Assembly: GCF_005280585.1 (NCBI RefSeq)
Contig: NZ_SZVO01000003.1
Span: 372,001 to 436,000, forward strand
Direction of reading: 5' to 3'
Length of the DNA: 64,000 bases
DNA from: Dyadobacter frigoris
GTDB taxonomy: Bacteria > Bacteroidota > Bacteroidia > Cytophagales > Spirosomataceae
This document shows, one piece after another, positions 53,067 through 62,339 of the stretch (positions are counted from its first letter, which is position 1; each line of letters opens with the position of its first letter). Under the pieces are notes generated by a model. That model was not told the DNA's origin. It saw only the letters and a list, made by a program, of their open reading frames with translations, and did no database searches. Made by a program: the position numbers and the translations under genes.

Positions 53067-54344
53067 ATGATTGTCCGTACCTTTTTGGCTGTGGGTTTGC
53101 TTTTTAGTATCAAAACAGCAGCCAGCGCAGAGAACAAACCAGCCATTCCGCCGCAAACTTATCAGTATCCTTTAAAAGTCAGCGCCGACGGAAAACATCT
53201 TACAGATCAAACCGACACGCCGTTTCTCGTAATAGCCGATGTGGCCTGGCAATTACTCAGAAAACTGGATTATCAGGAAGCCGTCCAATATCTGGATATT
53301 CGGAAAGGACAGTCGTTCAATACCATTTTAGTCCACGTTTTGCCTTCACTGCCAACACAAAGGAATTTCCAGAAGGTTACGCCTTTTCAGGGTGAAAATG
53401 ATATTACAAATCCGAATAAGGTCTATTTTGATTATCTTGAAAAAGTGGTTTCAGCCGCAAAGGAACGCAATATAGCCGTAGGACTGGTTGTTTCCCGTCA
53501 AAGCTGGAATGTCATTTTCGAATCACAGGGAGAAGAAGCCTGCCGTACTTTTGGAGAATATATAGGCAAACGTTTCTCAAAATTGAACAACATTTTCTGG
53601 ATCGTAAATGAAGACGAAAATCAGAAAGATTTTTTATCAAAAACGCTTACGGAAAGTTTAAAGAAAACCTCTGAAAACAAACTGGTCGCCTCGCTATCTA
53701 CCTGTTCTCCTCCTGATTCACTGAAAAAGAATCATACTGATCTTAAAGTTTTTATCCCGGATTCTACCGTTACAGATTCGGAATATGCAGCTTTGGCAAC
53801 GTGGCAAAAAAACATTGGCAAGTCAATGAAAAGTCCATTTTTGATTGCCAATTCAGAATTTCCGATCAAAGATCAATCGGCCTTAATTCGTAAACAGGCG
53901 TATGAATCTTTGCTTAATTCTGCTGCCGGATTCTGCCACATGAGTACGATCAAGAATTTCAATCCGACCTGGAAAACGAATATTACCAAGGACGGAGGGG
54001 AATACATGAAATATCTTGTCAAAATACTCAAAGGACTTCCCTGGGATTATCTGGAACCTGCGGCTTCCCTGAAAATGGTTCAGGATACTACGCAAAGCAC
54101 AGAGATTTCAGTTTCTGCCTTGACGAACAAACGTATGGTAATGATGTATATTCCAACTTTCCGATCTTTTGGAATTGATTTATCCCAGCTTACCGGCGAG
54201 GAATTTCATGCCGTTTGGTATAGTCCGCGTACAGGAAGAAGATGGTCTGGCGGGACTTTGAAACGAAAGGAATTAGCAACCATCGAACCACCAGACCCAC
54301 AACCGGAATGGGACTGGATTTTACTGGTGGGTTCAAAAAACTAA
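53067..54344 (+). CDS. DUF4038 (apiosidase-like) secreted glycoside hydrolase
   Basis: A 425-residue protein with a signal peptide (VRTFLAVGLLFSIKTAASAE). The DUF4038 TIM-barrel part follows (YPLKVSADGKHLTDQTDTPFLVIADVAWQLLRKL, NTILVHVLP, NNIFWIVNEDEN, where the last acidic pair is a likely catalytic site). The C-terminal domain (about 340-425; AVWYSPRTGRRW) is a collagenase-like/CBM-type cap. Related enzymes cleave apiose or other side chains in plant polysaccharides (GH140-like). The substrate here is not known. The OmpA/PD40 gene is next, but no SusCD pair is nearby. Confidence 0.8.
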   Translation: MIVRTFLAVGLLFSIKTAASAENKPAIPPQTYQYPLKVSADGKHLTDQTDTPFLVIADVAWQLLRKLDYQEAVQYLDIRKGQSFNTILVHVLPSLPTQRNFQKVTPFQGENDITNPNKVYFDYLEKVVSAAKERNIAVGLVVSRQSWNVIFESQGEEACRTFGEYIGKRFSKLNNIFWIVNEDENQKDFLSKTLTESLKKTSENKLVASLSTCSPPDSLKKNHTDLKVFIPDSTVTDSEYAALATWQKNIGKSMKSPFLIANSEFPIKDQSALIRKQAYESLLNSAAGFCHMSTIKNFNPTWKTNITKDGGEYMKYLVKILKGLPWDYLEPAASLKMVQDTTQSTEISVSALTNKRMVMMYIPTFRSFGIDLSQLTGEEFHAVWYSPRTGRRWSGGTLKRKELATIEPPDPQPEWDWILLVGSKN

Positions 54345-54444
54345 ACTTGACTGTTGTTAATGATAATGTACCTTAGAGTATTAAACTTTTGTCATTCGCT
54401 TTTATTATTATAATATTGACTCCCAAATTGAATTAGAAAAAATA

Positions 54445-54497
54445 CTATTGAGAAAATAACTGTGCACGTCAGTCCGGTACAATTATTTTCTCAATAG
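54445..54497 (+). promoter_or_regulatory. 15-bp perfect hairpin in the OmpA-gene leader
   Basis: CTATTGAGAAAATAA at 54,445-54,459 pairs exactly with TTATTTTCTCAATAG at 54,483-54,497 across a 23-base loop. It ends seven bases before the ATG at 54,504. It could control ribosome access or be an operator; it is not followed by a T-run. Confidence 0.5.
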
Positions 54498-54503
54498 AAT
54501 CGA

Positions 54504-56561
54504 ATGATACAACAAGCAAGTGCACCCCGAATGAGCCTTTTGAGAAGAAAATTGAATTTTTATGTTACCCTTATCCTATTGTTTAGCGGAAAACTATTCG
54601 CTCAGCAGGTACTTTGGGCAGATAAAATACTTGGATACTCCTCAGAATACAGAAATAATGATTCCGGCCAGGGATTTCGCTCCAAACAGATCCTGGACGA
54701 GCCTAATAAATTGCCTGATTTCGGATACAGTCCATGCGCCTGGCAATCCGCCATGCCTGACGGGCGAAATGAAGAATGGATCAAGGTTGGATTTAAACAA
54801 CCTATCGCTTTAAAACAGATCGCTATTGCCGAAAATTTTAATCCTGGCGCAGTTACACGCGTTTATGCTTACAATGACGCAGGTAAGGAATTTCTACTTT
54901 ATGATGAAAAAGCAGCCCCAATTCCTGTAAAAGGCAGAATGCTTCATGTATTCTCCAAACAAGAAAACCTTATTGCCACCTCCGTTAAAGTCATTCTTGA
55001 TCCATCCAAAGTGGCTGGTTTCAATCAAATTGATGCGATCGGTATTTCTTCCGGAACAGAACCAATTGAAGCGATTATTAATGTCGCTCCATCATCATTA
55101 AAAGATGAGAAAAAGGAAAACTTAGGAAAAGCGATCAATAGCAAAGGACAGGAAATTAATCCAATCATTTCGGCGGACGGAAGGACATTATATTTCACCC
55201 GTGCTGATTATGACGGAAATACCGGTTCTCCTTCTAAACAAGATGCCTGGGTTTCAACATTAGATAAAAATAATAACTGGACAGAAGCGGTGAACTTGGG
55301 ACCACCTGTAAATACCAGTGGTGATAACGCGATTATCGGTGTTTCAGCCGATGGAAAAACCATTTATCTGATTAATGTTTATTTGCCCGGTGGCGGTTTG
55401 GTTTATGGATTATCAAAATCGTTTTATACCAAAAACGGATGGAGTTTTCCCAAAGAAATTAAAATCCAGAATCTGTATAACGAAAACGAGGCGTCTGAAT
55501 TTGCGATTTCTCCGCATGGAAATGTACTTGTTATGTCCGTGCAGCGTAAGGATACAGAAGGTAAAAAGGATCTGTACGTATCGTTTATCAAAGAAGATGA
55601 AAGCTGGTCGGAGCCGAAACATATGGGTTCCGTTTTAAACAGCGCCAGTGATGAAAATTCACCTTTTTTAGGATTGGACAATAAAACACTATACTTTACT
55701 TCTTCTGGAAGAAGTGGTTATGGCGGTGGTGATGTATTTCTTTCGCATCGTTTGGATGATACCTGGTTGAATTGGTCTAAACCTGAAAATCTTGGTCCAA
55801 ACATTAATACGGCCAAACACGATTCTTATTTTAACATTCCTGCTGCCGGAGATTATGGATATTTCAGCTCTGCGGACAACACTTTGGGAAGAGAAGATAT
55901 TTTCAGGATCAGACTTACACCGTCCATCAAACCAGATCCGATTGCTACGGTAACAGGTTCAGTTTTTGAATTTGAAACAACAACTCCGGTCAAAGCGGAA
56001 ATAACAGCGAAAATTCTTAAAACAGGGGAAACATTTAGCAAGACTACCTTTGAAGGCGAAACCGGAGAGTTCAAACTGATTTTACCTTTAAAAGAAGCGT
56101 ACGTCATTACAGCAAGCCAGAAAGATTATTTTTCCACAACCGAAGATATTGATCTGGTTGATGAAACCGGTTTCAGAACAATCCGTAAAAATTTGTATTT
56201 GCAGCCGGTCAAGCCTGGACAACAGATCCGATTGGCGAACAACATGTTTACCCAAAGCAGCGCGAATATAACGGCAACTTCTTTTCAGGAACTTGACCGG
56301 ATAATAGGTATTATGAATGAATATCCGGAAATGGAAATATTACTGGAAGGACATACGGATAATCAAGGCGATGTAAGGAAAAACGTAAAACTTTCGGAGG
56401 ATCGGGTTTTGGAGGTCAAAAAGTATCTGGTAACCAAAGGGATAGGTGCTTCACGGATTCAAACCAAAGCGTGGGGACCGGCAAAACCGATTGCCAGTAA
56501 CCTCACAGAAGCAACCCGCCAGAAAAACCGCCGTGTTGAGTTCACTATACTAAAAATGTAA
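54504..56561 (+). CDS. PD40/OmpA-family outer-membrane protein
   Basis: A 685-residue protein. A signal peptide (NFYVTLILLFSGKLFAQ) precedes a discoidin-like domain (about 30-185; WADKILGYSSEYRN, KVGFKQPIALKQIAIAE). Five or so PD40 beta-propeller repeats follow (about 195-480; ISADGRTLYFTR, SADGKTIYLINV, LDNKTLYFTSSG). Next is a carboxypeptidase-regulatory-like domain (about 490-565) and an OmpA peptidoglycan-binding domain with LEGHTDNQGDVRKNVKLSEDR. The start at 54,504 or an ATG nine codons on (54,531) are both possible. Such proteins anchor outer-membrane complexes, some tied to type IX secretion or gliding. Confidence 0.85.
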   Translation: MIQQASAPRMSLLRRKLNFYVTLILLFSGKLFAQQVLWADKILGYSSEYRNNDSGQGFRSKQILDEPNKLPDFGYSPCAWQSAMPDGRNEEWIKVGFKQPIALKQIAIAENFNPGAVTRVYAYNDAGKEFLLYDEKAAPIPVKGRMLHVFSKQENLIATSVKVILDPSKVAGFNQIDAIGISSGTEPIEAIINVAPSSLKDEKKENLGKAINSKGQEINPIISADGRTLYFTRADYDGNTGSPSKQDAWVSTLDKNNNWTEAVNLGPPVNTSGDNAIIGVSADGKTIYLINVYLPGGGLVYGLSKSFYTKNGWSFPKEIKIQNLYNENEASEFAISPHGNVLVMSVQRKDTEGKKDLYVSFIKEDESWSEPKHMGSVLNSASDENSPFLGLDNKTLYFTSSGRSGYGGGDVFLSHRLDDTWLNWSKPENLGPNINTAKHDSYFNIPAAGDYGYFSSADNTLGREDIFRIRLTPSIKPDPIATVTGSVFEFETTTPVKAEITAKILKTGETFSKTTFEGETGEFKLILPLKEAYVITASQKDYFSTTEDIDLVDETGFRTIRKNLYLQPVKPGQQIRLANNMFTQSSANITATSFQELDRIIGIMNEYPEMEILLEGHTDNQGDVRKNVKLSEDRVLEVKKYLVTKGIGASRIQTKAWGPAKPIASNLTEATRQKNRRVEFTILKM

Positions 56562-56620
56562 AAGCGCCTAATCATAGGAAATTTCCTTAATTTCGCGGCT
56601 TTAACTTCCGACAATCAAAC

Positions 56621-58477
56621 ATGGTGCACACATACAAGAAGGAAAGTTTACAAACCTGGATTACACTTGCCGTTATTCTCATCATCGGTATCGCGCTCAG
56701 ACTTTATCATCTGGACTCTTACAGTATCTTTTTTGATGAAAAAAGTACGATGGTTGTAAGCCAGGGAATTGTACTGGAAGGTGCAAATCAGAAGGAAGTT
56801 TTTTCAACAAGAAAATTATCACCTTCGCCAATATGGCAGTTGCCAACAACTAAATATCATCCTCCGGCTGTTTTACGCTCGTTCACATACAACGAAACTT
56901 TTTATCCCCGGACTTTTACATCTTCTGAGTTCTGGGCACCCAAAACGACAGCCGACTATTTCGAAGCGATGACACGCAGTGACATAGGAAATGGGTCTTT
57001 TTATTATCTGCTTTTACATTTCTGGCTGGAAGTCACAGGTATATCCGATTTTTCAGCAAGGTTATTTTCAGTTGTTTTTAGTGTTTTTATTATCGGCCTG
57101 ACCTATCTTTTTGGAAAGCGTTTCTTTTCCATGAACACCGGATTGATTGCAGCAGGGATTGTAGCGATCGAACCTTTTTTTATCGCATACAGTCATCAGG
57201 CAAGAAATTATTCCCTTACTTTTTTCCTGACACTTCTTGCAACCTATCTGTTTTTACAGATCATTGAAATACGTCCCGGACAAAGAAATACAGTTTGGTT
57301 GTACATCGGCTACATTCTGGCAGCAGGACTTGGCTTGTTGAGTAACTTCCTGGTCATTGCCGTTCTTTTGGTTCATGCCCTTTATGCACTTCTGTTTTTA
57401 AGATCAGTCAGCGGCTGGGTAAAAATGGCCTTTTCTGCCGTTGCTGCTTTATCCGGGGTAACATGGTGGCTGCTTTATGGTGGCGGAAAGTACACTTTTT
57501 ACTCGCTCAATCACCAGGCCGATGAATATAGAAGATATGCAGAAACCAATCCGGGGAATAATCCATTCGGCGTCTATCCGGCTACCTTTCCAAACATTCT
57601 TAACAAATCGCTGTCTATTTTTTCCGATCTGGTAATCTTTACAAATGGAATGGCCGATTCGCTTGTCGGGAAACGGAATGCCTTGATTTCTATACTTGTA
57701 GGGATTTTACTGATTGTCTGGTACCGTTATAAGGACAAATTCAGAATTCACGAATTTATCGCACCAAGAATTCCCTACATTATCGTTCTTTTGAGTGCTC
57801 TGGTTTATACAAGCAACAAATTCCAGTTCTGTGTACTTTCTGTGGTCATTTTTGCATCGTCATTTTTATATGATATATACAAAGATGCGGACAGTTTGCA
57901 GCGCAGAAGATTGATACTGCTATATATGATGGCACTCGTTCCTACTTTGTTTTTGATCGTAATGGCAATTAACAGTGGCCACACAAGTGGATTGCAGCAA
58001 AGATATTCCGGGTTTTCATTTCCTTATGTTATTATATTGATCAGCCTGTTGCTGCAATACTTTTCAACATTGTCAGCCGAATACCGAATACTAATTTTCT
58101 TCTTCCTTACCATTCAATTTTATTTTGTAGGACAGAGATTACAGGAATTCTATCAGGATCGGTCTGTAAAATATGGCCAGTTTGCTGAGGCACGCGTTCC
58201 AAATCCTTATTATGCGGCTGCACAAAAAATTAAAAAAGAGTATCAAAAGGGCGATACCATTTTATATCCGGCATTTAAACTCGAAATTTTATCAGAAATG
58301 GATCGCTCTTTTCTGGCCTATTCGATACGGGACGCCCAGCTTACTAATTTGTATCTCCCAAAAAGTTTAAATTATATTCAGGCGATGGATACAACACAAG
58401 TCGACAAAATATTAATTAAACGAAAAATTCAAAAAGATACGCTGGAAATCATCAACTTAAAGGGGATTCGATATTAA
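56621..58477 (+). CDS. GT39-like membrane glycosyltransferase
   Basis: A 618-residue protein with about ten to eleven helices. The N-terminal RLYHLDSYSIFFDEKST carries the D/E pair on the first outer loop that binds the lipid-linked sugar in ArnT/PMT-type enzymes; ARLFSVVFSVFIIGLTYLFGKRFF and AYSHQARNYSLTFFLTL follow. The last 100 residues are a soluble tail. It transfers a sugar from polyprenyl-phosphate to an acceptor outside the membrane. It opens the cluster with the split transketolase, 130 bases upstream of it, and may use the product of the SDR-GT2 fusion. Confidence 0.85.
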   Translation: MVHTYKKESLQTWITLAVILIIGIALRLYHLDSYSIFFDEKSTMVVSQGIVLEGANQKEVFSTRKLSPSPIWQLPTTKYHPPAVLRSFTYNETFYPRTFTSSEFWAPKTTADYFEAMTRSDIGNGSFYYLLLHFWLEVTGISDFSARLFSVVFSVFIIGLTYLFGKRFFSMNTGLIAAGIVAIEPFFIAYSHQARNYSLTFFLTLLATYLFLQIIEIRPGQRNTVWLYIGYILAAGLGLLSNFLVIAVLLVHALYALLFLRSVSGWVKMAFSAVAALSGVTWWLLYGGGKYTFYSLNHQADEYRRYAETNPGNNPFGVYPATFPNILNKSLSIFSDLVIFTNGMADSLVGKRNALISILVGILLIVWYRYKDKFRIHEFIAPRIPYIIVLLSALVYTSNKFQFCVLSVVIFASSFLYDIYKDADSLQRRRLILLYMMALVPTLFLIVMAINSGHTSGLQQRYSGFSFPYVIILISLLLQYFSTLSAEYRILIFFFLTIQFYFVGQRLQEFYQDRSVKYGQFAEARVPNPYYAAAQKIKKEYQKGDTILYPAFKLEILSEMDRSFLAYSIRDAQLTNLYLPKSLNYIQAMDTTQVDKILIKRKIQKDTLEIINLKGIRY

Positions 58478-58607
58478 TCAGAATAATAGAAGTGACTTCT
58501 CCGGGCAAAACCGTCAAATAAGATTTTGTATATTGCACACATAATAATACAATTTTGCTCGTTACTTTGTATTTGATTTCATCGCAAACATCGACATTCA
58601 AACTGCC

Positions 58608-59435
58608 ATGACAGTAAATGAAATAATAAATGAACCAAGGCAAATCAGCGGTGAATTACGGCTGAAAATCCTTGGACTTTATCATCAGGCAAACGCCGGG
58701 CATATCGGCTGCTCATTAAGCTGCATTGACCTGATGATCGCCATTCTGTTTTTAAATAAATCCGAAGAAGATACTTTTATTTTATCAAAAGGGCACGCCG
58801 CAGCAGCACTTTACGCCTGTCTGAATGTGCTTGGTGAAATTTCTGATGAAGAACTTTCTACCTTTTATCAGGACGGAACAACACTTCCCGCCCACCCTGC
58901 TCCACGTCAATACAAAGGAATTCCTTTCGCAACAGGTTCGTTAGGACACGGCTTGCCAATTGCTACCGGAATTGCACATGCAGCCAAAGTGAGTGATAAA
59001 GATAGTTATGCTTTTGCCTTGCTTTCTGATGGAGAAACGAATGAAGGAACAACCTGGGAAGCAGCGCATTATGCGATTGCGAATCAACTGGATAACCTTT
59101 TTATGTTTGTTGACAAAAACGGAATCCAGGGTTTCGGTTTTACAGATAAAGTGTTAGGAGAAACGGCTGCTCCTGAAAAATGGCGCGCCATCGGATTTGA
59201 AACGGTAGAAGTTGACGGTCACGATATTTATGCCATTCATCAAACAATACAAGAATTAAAAACCCATAAAAACGGACTCCCAAAAGCGATTATCGCCAAT
59301 ACGGTAAAAGGAAAAGGTGTGTCTTATATGGAAAATAAAATGGAGTGGCATTATCTGCCGATGAGTGAAGAACAATATCGACAGGCCAGTCTGGAAGTAA
59401 CGGAACGCTATATTAATGAACTTACCAATGCTTGA
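58608..59435 (+). CDS. Transketolase N-terminal subunit
   Basis: A 275-residue thiamine diphosphate-binding half-enzyme. Landmarks are AGHIGCSLSCIDLMIAI, LSKGHAAAALYACL, GSLGHGLPIATGIAHA, the ThDP/metal motif SDGETNEGTTWEAAHYA and MFVDKNGIQGFG. Two-gene transketolases of this type transfer two-carbon ketol units; many work in secondary pathways rather than the pentose pathway. The partner half lies at 61,419, on the far side of the SDR-GT2 gene. The stop overlaps the next start by up to 20 bases. Confidence 0.93.
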   Translation: MTVNEIINEPRQISGELRLKILGLYHQANAGHIGCSLSCIDLMIAILFLNKSEEDTFILSKGHAAAALYACLNVLGEISDEELSTFYQDGTTLPAHPAPRQYKGIPFATGSLGHGLPIATGIAHAAKVSDKDSYAFALLSDGETNEGTTWEAAHYAIANQLDNLFMFVDKNGIQGFGFTDKVLGETAAPEKWRAIGFETVEVDGHDIYAIHQTIQELKTHKNGLPKAIIANTVKGKGVSYMENKMEWHYLPMSEEQYRQASLEVTERYINELTNA

Positions 59436-61422
59436 TTCTTTACCGCATTACCGCGATAAAATAGAACAACTTAAAGGACCGATTTTCGTATTTGGAGCCA
59501 GTGGTTTTATCGGTGCAAATCTTTTTAATGATATTTTCAAAATCAGAAAGGATTGTTATGCGCTGACCCACGACGCAACCAAAGCATGGCGGTTAAAATT
59601 ATTAAATGTTCCGTTTGAAAATATTATTCACTGCGATATCCTTTCGGACAATTCTGTCCGTGAAGTTTTTGAAAAATATAAACCGCAAACGCTTTTCAAT
59701 CTTGCCGCTTATGGTGCTTACAGTAAGCAAAGCAGTGTAAATCTTACCTATGAAACGAATGTTATAGGTACGGCTAATATTCTTCAAAATTGCTCGAAAG
59801 AAACAGTTTACATTCATGCAGGAAGTAGTTCCGAGTATGGTTTTAACTGTACAGCACCGAAAGAAACGGACCGCGTTGAGCCAAACAGCCATTACGCAGT
59901 TTCAAAAGTTTCTGCGGCTTATTTGCTTGAATATTATGCAAAAGTTCTTGATTTAAAAACCCTGAATCTTCGTCTTTATTCTATTTACGGTTATTGGGAA
60001 GAACCCGACAGACTTATTCCAAAACTGATTGAAAGTGTCAGAAACGGCGAACTTCCTTCGCTGGTTTCCCCTGATATCAGTCGTGATTTTGTTTTTATTG
60101 AAGACTGCGTCGAGGCATTTTTAGATGCAGCGCTTAAAATAACGAGCGAAACTGCCGGAAGATCCTATAACATTGCGACAGGTAGAAAAACGACAATTGG
60201 TGATCTTGTTGAAACTTCCCGTAAAACTTTTGGTATCGCACAAGAACCAAAATGGGGAAGTATGTCAAACCGGAAATGGGACTTGGCAGAATGGTATGGT
60301 GATCCGGATGCTTTTGAAGCCGATTTTGGCTGGAAAGCAAAAACTTCATTGGAAGATGGATTGGCAAAAACAAAAAACTGGCAGGATGCTTTAAAATATG
60401 AAGATTCGATCCTCCCGGCTTTCCTGAATCCTAAATTAAACCCGGTCATCACGGCAATTATTGCTTGTTATAAAGATGCACAGGCGATTCCATTCATGTA
60501 TGAACGAATCGTAAAAACCTGTAATGACTTAAAAGTACGTTATGAAATCATTTTTGTTAACGACAGCTCACCTGATAATCAGGAAGAAGTGATTAACAAA
60601 ATTTGTGATAAAGATCCGAATGTTGTTGGTATCAGTCACTCCCGAAATTTCGGTTCTCAGTCTGCCTTTTTGAGCGGGATGGAAATTGCGACCGGTGATT
60701 GTGTGGTTTTGATGGATGGAGATTTACAGGATCCACCGGAAATTATTCCGGCGTTTTATGAAAAATGGATGGAAGGAAACGATGTGGTTTACGGTGTGCG
60801 TGTGCAGCGTGAAATGAAACCACATATTCACTTTTTCTATAAAACATTTTACAAAATTTTCCAGAGTCTAAGTTACATTCCGATTCCCCGTGACGCAGGT
60901 GATTTTTCCATGATCGACAGAAAAGTGGTTAAAGAACTGGTCGATTTACCGGAAACAGAACAATTCCTTCGAGGATTGCGCGCCTGGGTTGGATTTAAAC
61001 AAACGGGAGTTCCTTATGTAAGACCGGAACGTATGTTCGGAGTCTCAACAAACAATTGGACAAAAAATATCTGGTGGGCGAAAAAAGCAATTTTCTCATT
61101 CAGTTTCGCTCCCTTGGAATTGATGAGTTACGCCGGATTTACTTTGACAGGATTGTCCATTCTGGGAATTATCTGGCAAATTCTGGCGAAACTATTTTTC
61201 TTCCGGGATACGCCGCAAGGCATTAGTACAGTTATTGTACTGATCGTATTCTTCGGCGGATTAACCATTCTGGGAATTTCGTTTTTGGGAGAATATATCA
61301 CCAAGATTTTCGAAGAGACAAAAAAACGGCCAAAATATATTCGTACCCGTATCAGACGAGGTTCTAAATCTTACAAAACGGCGGACGAAATCAGGACATT
61401 GGTTAAACAGTTAAGAAAATGA
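59416..61422 (+). CDS. Nucleotide-sugar epimerase/dehydratase fused to GT2 transferase
   Basis: A 668-residue fusion. The N-terminal extended SDR (about 20-325) has FVFGASGFIGANLF (NAD loop, residues 25-38), HAGSSSEYGF and Y160-x3-K164 (SHYAVSKVS), with IYGYWEEPDRLIP and DFVFIEDCVEAF. The C-terminal GT2 domain (about 343-560) has IIACYKDAQAIPFM, FVNDSSPDN and the DGDLQDPP metal site at 434-440. Two helices (about 575-600 and 610-635) and a basic tail complete it. The GT2 half resembles polyprenyl-phosphate sugar transferases (ArnC/DPM1-like). A start at 59,428 is also possible. It sits between the two transketolase halves with overlaps at both ends. Confidence 0.9.
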   Translation: MNLPMLDSLPHYRDKIEQLKGPIFVFGASGFIGANLFNDIFKIRKDCYALTHDATKAWRLKLLNVPFENIIHCDILSDNSVREVFEKYKPQTLFNLAAYGAYSKQSSVNLTYETNVIGTANILQNCSKETVYIHAGSSSEYGFNCTAPKETDRVEPNSHYAVSKVSAAYLLEYYAKVLDLKTLNLRLYSIYGYWEEPDRLIPKLIESVRNGELPSLVSPDISRDFVFIEDCVEAFLDAALKITSETAGRSYNIATGRKTTIGDLVETSRKTFGIAQEPKWGSMSNRKWDLAEWYGDPDAFEADFGWKAKTSLEDGLAKTKNWQDALKYEDSILPAFLNPKLNPVITAIIACYKDAQAIPFMYERIVKTCNDLKVRYEIIFVNDSSPDNQEEVINKICDKDPNVVGISHSRNFGSQSAFLSGMEIATGDCVVLMDGDLQDPPEIIPAFYEKWMEGNDVVYGVRVQREMKPHIHFFYKTFYKIFQSLSYIPIPRDAGDFSMIDRKVVKELVDLPETEQFLRGLRAWVGFKQTGVPYVRPERMFGVSTNNWTKNIWWAKKAIFSFSFAPLELMSYAGFTLTGLSILGIIWQILAKLFFFRDTPQGISTVIVLIVFFGGLTILGISFLGEYITKIFEETKKRPKYIRTRIRRGSKSYKTADEIRTLVKQLRK

Positions 61423-62339
61423 GAAAAGAATTTGCAGCCACCATGGAACAACTGGCGACGGAAGACGATTCTATCGTTTTCATCACCGGTGATCTTGGAT
61501 ATGCGGCACTGGAAAGTTTACAGGGCAAGCTGGGAAAAAGATTTATTAATGCAGGTGTTGCCGAACAAAATATGGTTGGTGTAGCAGCTGGTTTTGCACA
61601 TAAAGGGTATAAAGTTTTTTGTTACAGCATAGCTCCTTTCATCGTTTATCGTTGTCTGGAACAATTCCGTAATGATGTTTGCTTCCACAATCTGCCGGTT
61701 TTCCTGGTTGGTAATGGTGGTGGATATGGCTATGGAATTATGGGCAGCAGCCACCATACACTGGAAGATATTGCCTGTTTGAGTGGTTTGCAAAACGCCA
61801 ATGTCTGGGTGCCCGCTTTTGCTGACGAAGTGGATCCTGTGATCCGACAAATCGTTTCAGAATCCCGTCCTGCTTATCTGCGTTTAGGTTTTGGAAAAAA
61901 TGCTCCGGAAAATTCTTATTCTTCCGGTTCGTTTAAAGTAATTCATCAGGGAGAAACTCCGGAAATTACAATTTTCGCTCTTGGCCCGATTGCTAATAAC
62001 GTGATGACTGCCTTGGCACAATCGAATGAGTTGGCAGCAAAAGTGAATGTGATTAATGCATTGCATTTTCCACTGGAACTTACGAGCGATATCGTCAATT
62101 TGATTGAAAAAGCACCTGCAATTCTTGTAGCCGAAGAGCATGTCGCAACAGGGGGACTTGCACAGCAACTTTCAGTTCAGCTTTTGGAAAAAGGGGTTAG
62201 AATGAGCTCCTTCAAAAGTTTAAAAGCAGAAGGATATCCTAATCGTTTATACGGAAGCCAGGCATATCACCAGAAACTTTCCGAGTTAGATCCGGCTTCA
62301 TTGACGGCACATATTCATCAATTAATAATACCTGCATGA
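61419..62339 (+). CDS. Transketolase C-terminal subunit
   Basis: A 306-residue partner of the gene at 58,608. It has the pyrimidine-binding domain (FITGDLGYAALESL, INAGVAEQNMVGVAAGFA with the Glu that activates ThDP, and PVFLVGNGGGYGYG with GSSHHTLEDIACL) and the transketolase C-terminal domain (ILVAEEHVATGGLAQQL). Its ATG overlaps the previous stop (ATGA). Together with the N-half it would form one active site. Confidence 0.93.
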   Translation: MRKEFAATMEQLATEDDSIVFITGDLGYAALESLQGKLGKRFINAGVAEQNMVGVAAGFAHKGYKVFCYSIAPFIVYRCLEQFRNDVCFHNLPVFLVGNGGGYGYGIMGSSHHTLEDIACLSGLQNANVWVPAFADEVDPVIRQIVSESRPAYLRLGFGKNAPENSYSSGSFKVIHQGETPEITIFALGPIANNVMTALAQSNELAAKVNVINALHFPLELTSDIVNLIEKAPAILVAEEHVATGGLAQQLSVQLLEKGVRMSSFKSLKAEGYPNRLYGSQAYHQKLSELDPASLTAHIHQLIIPA

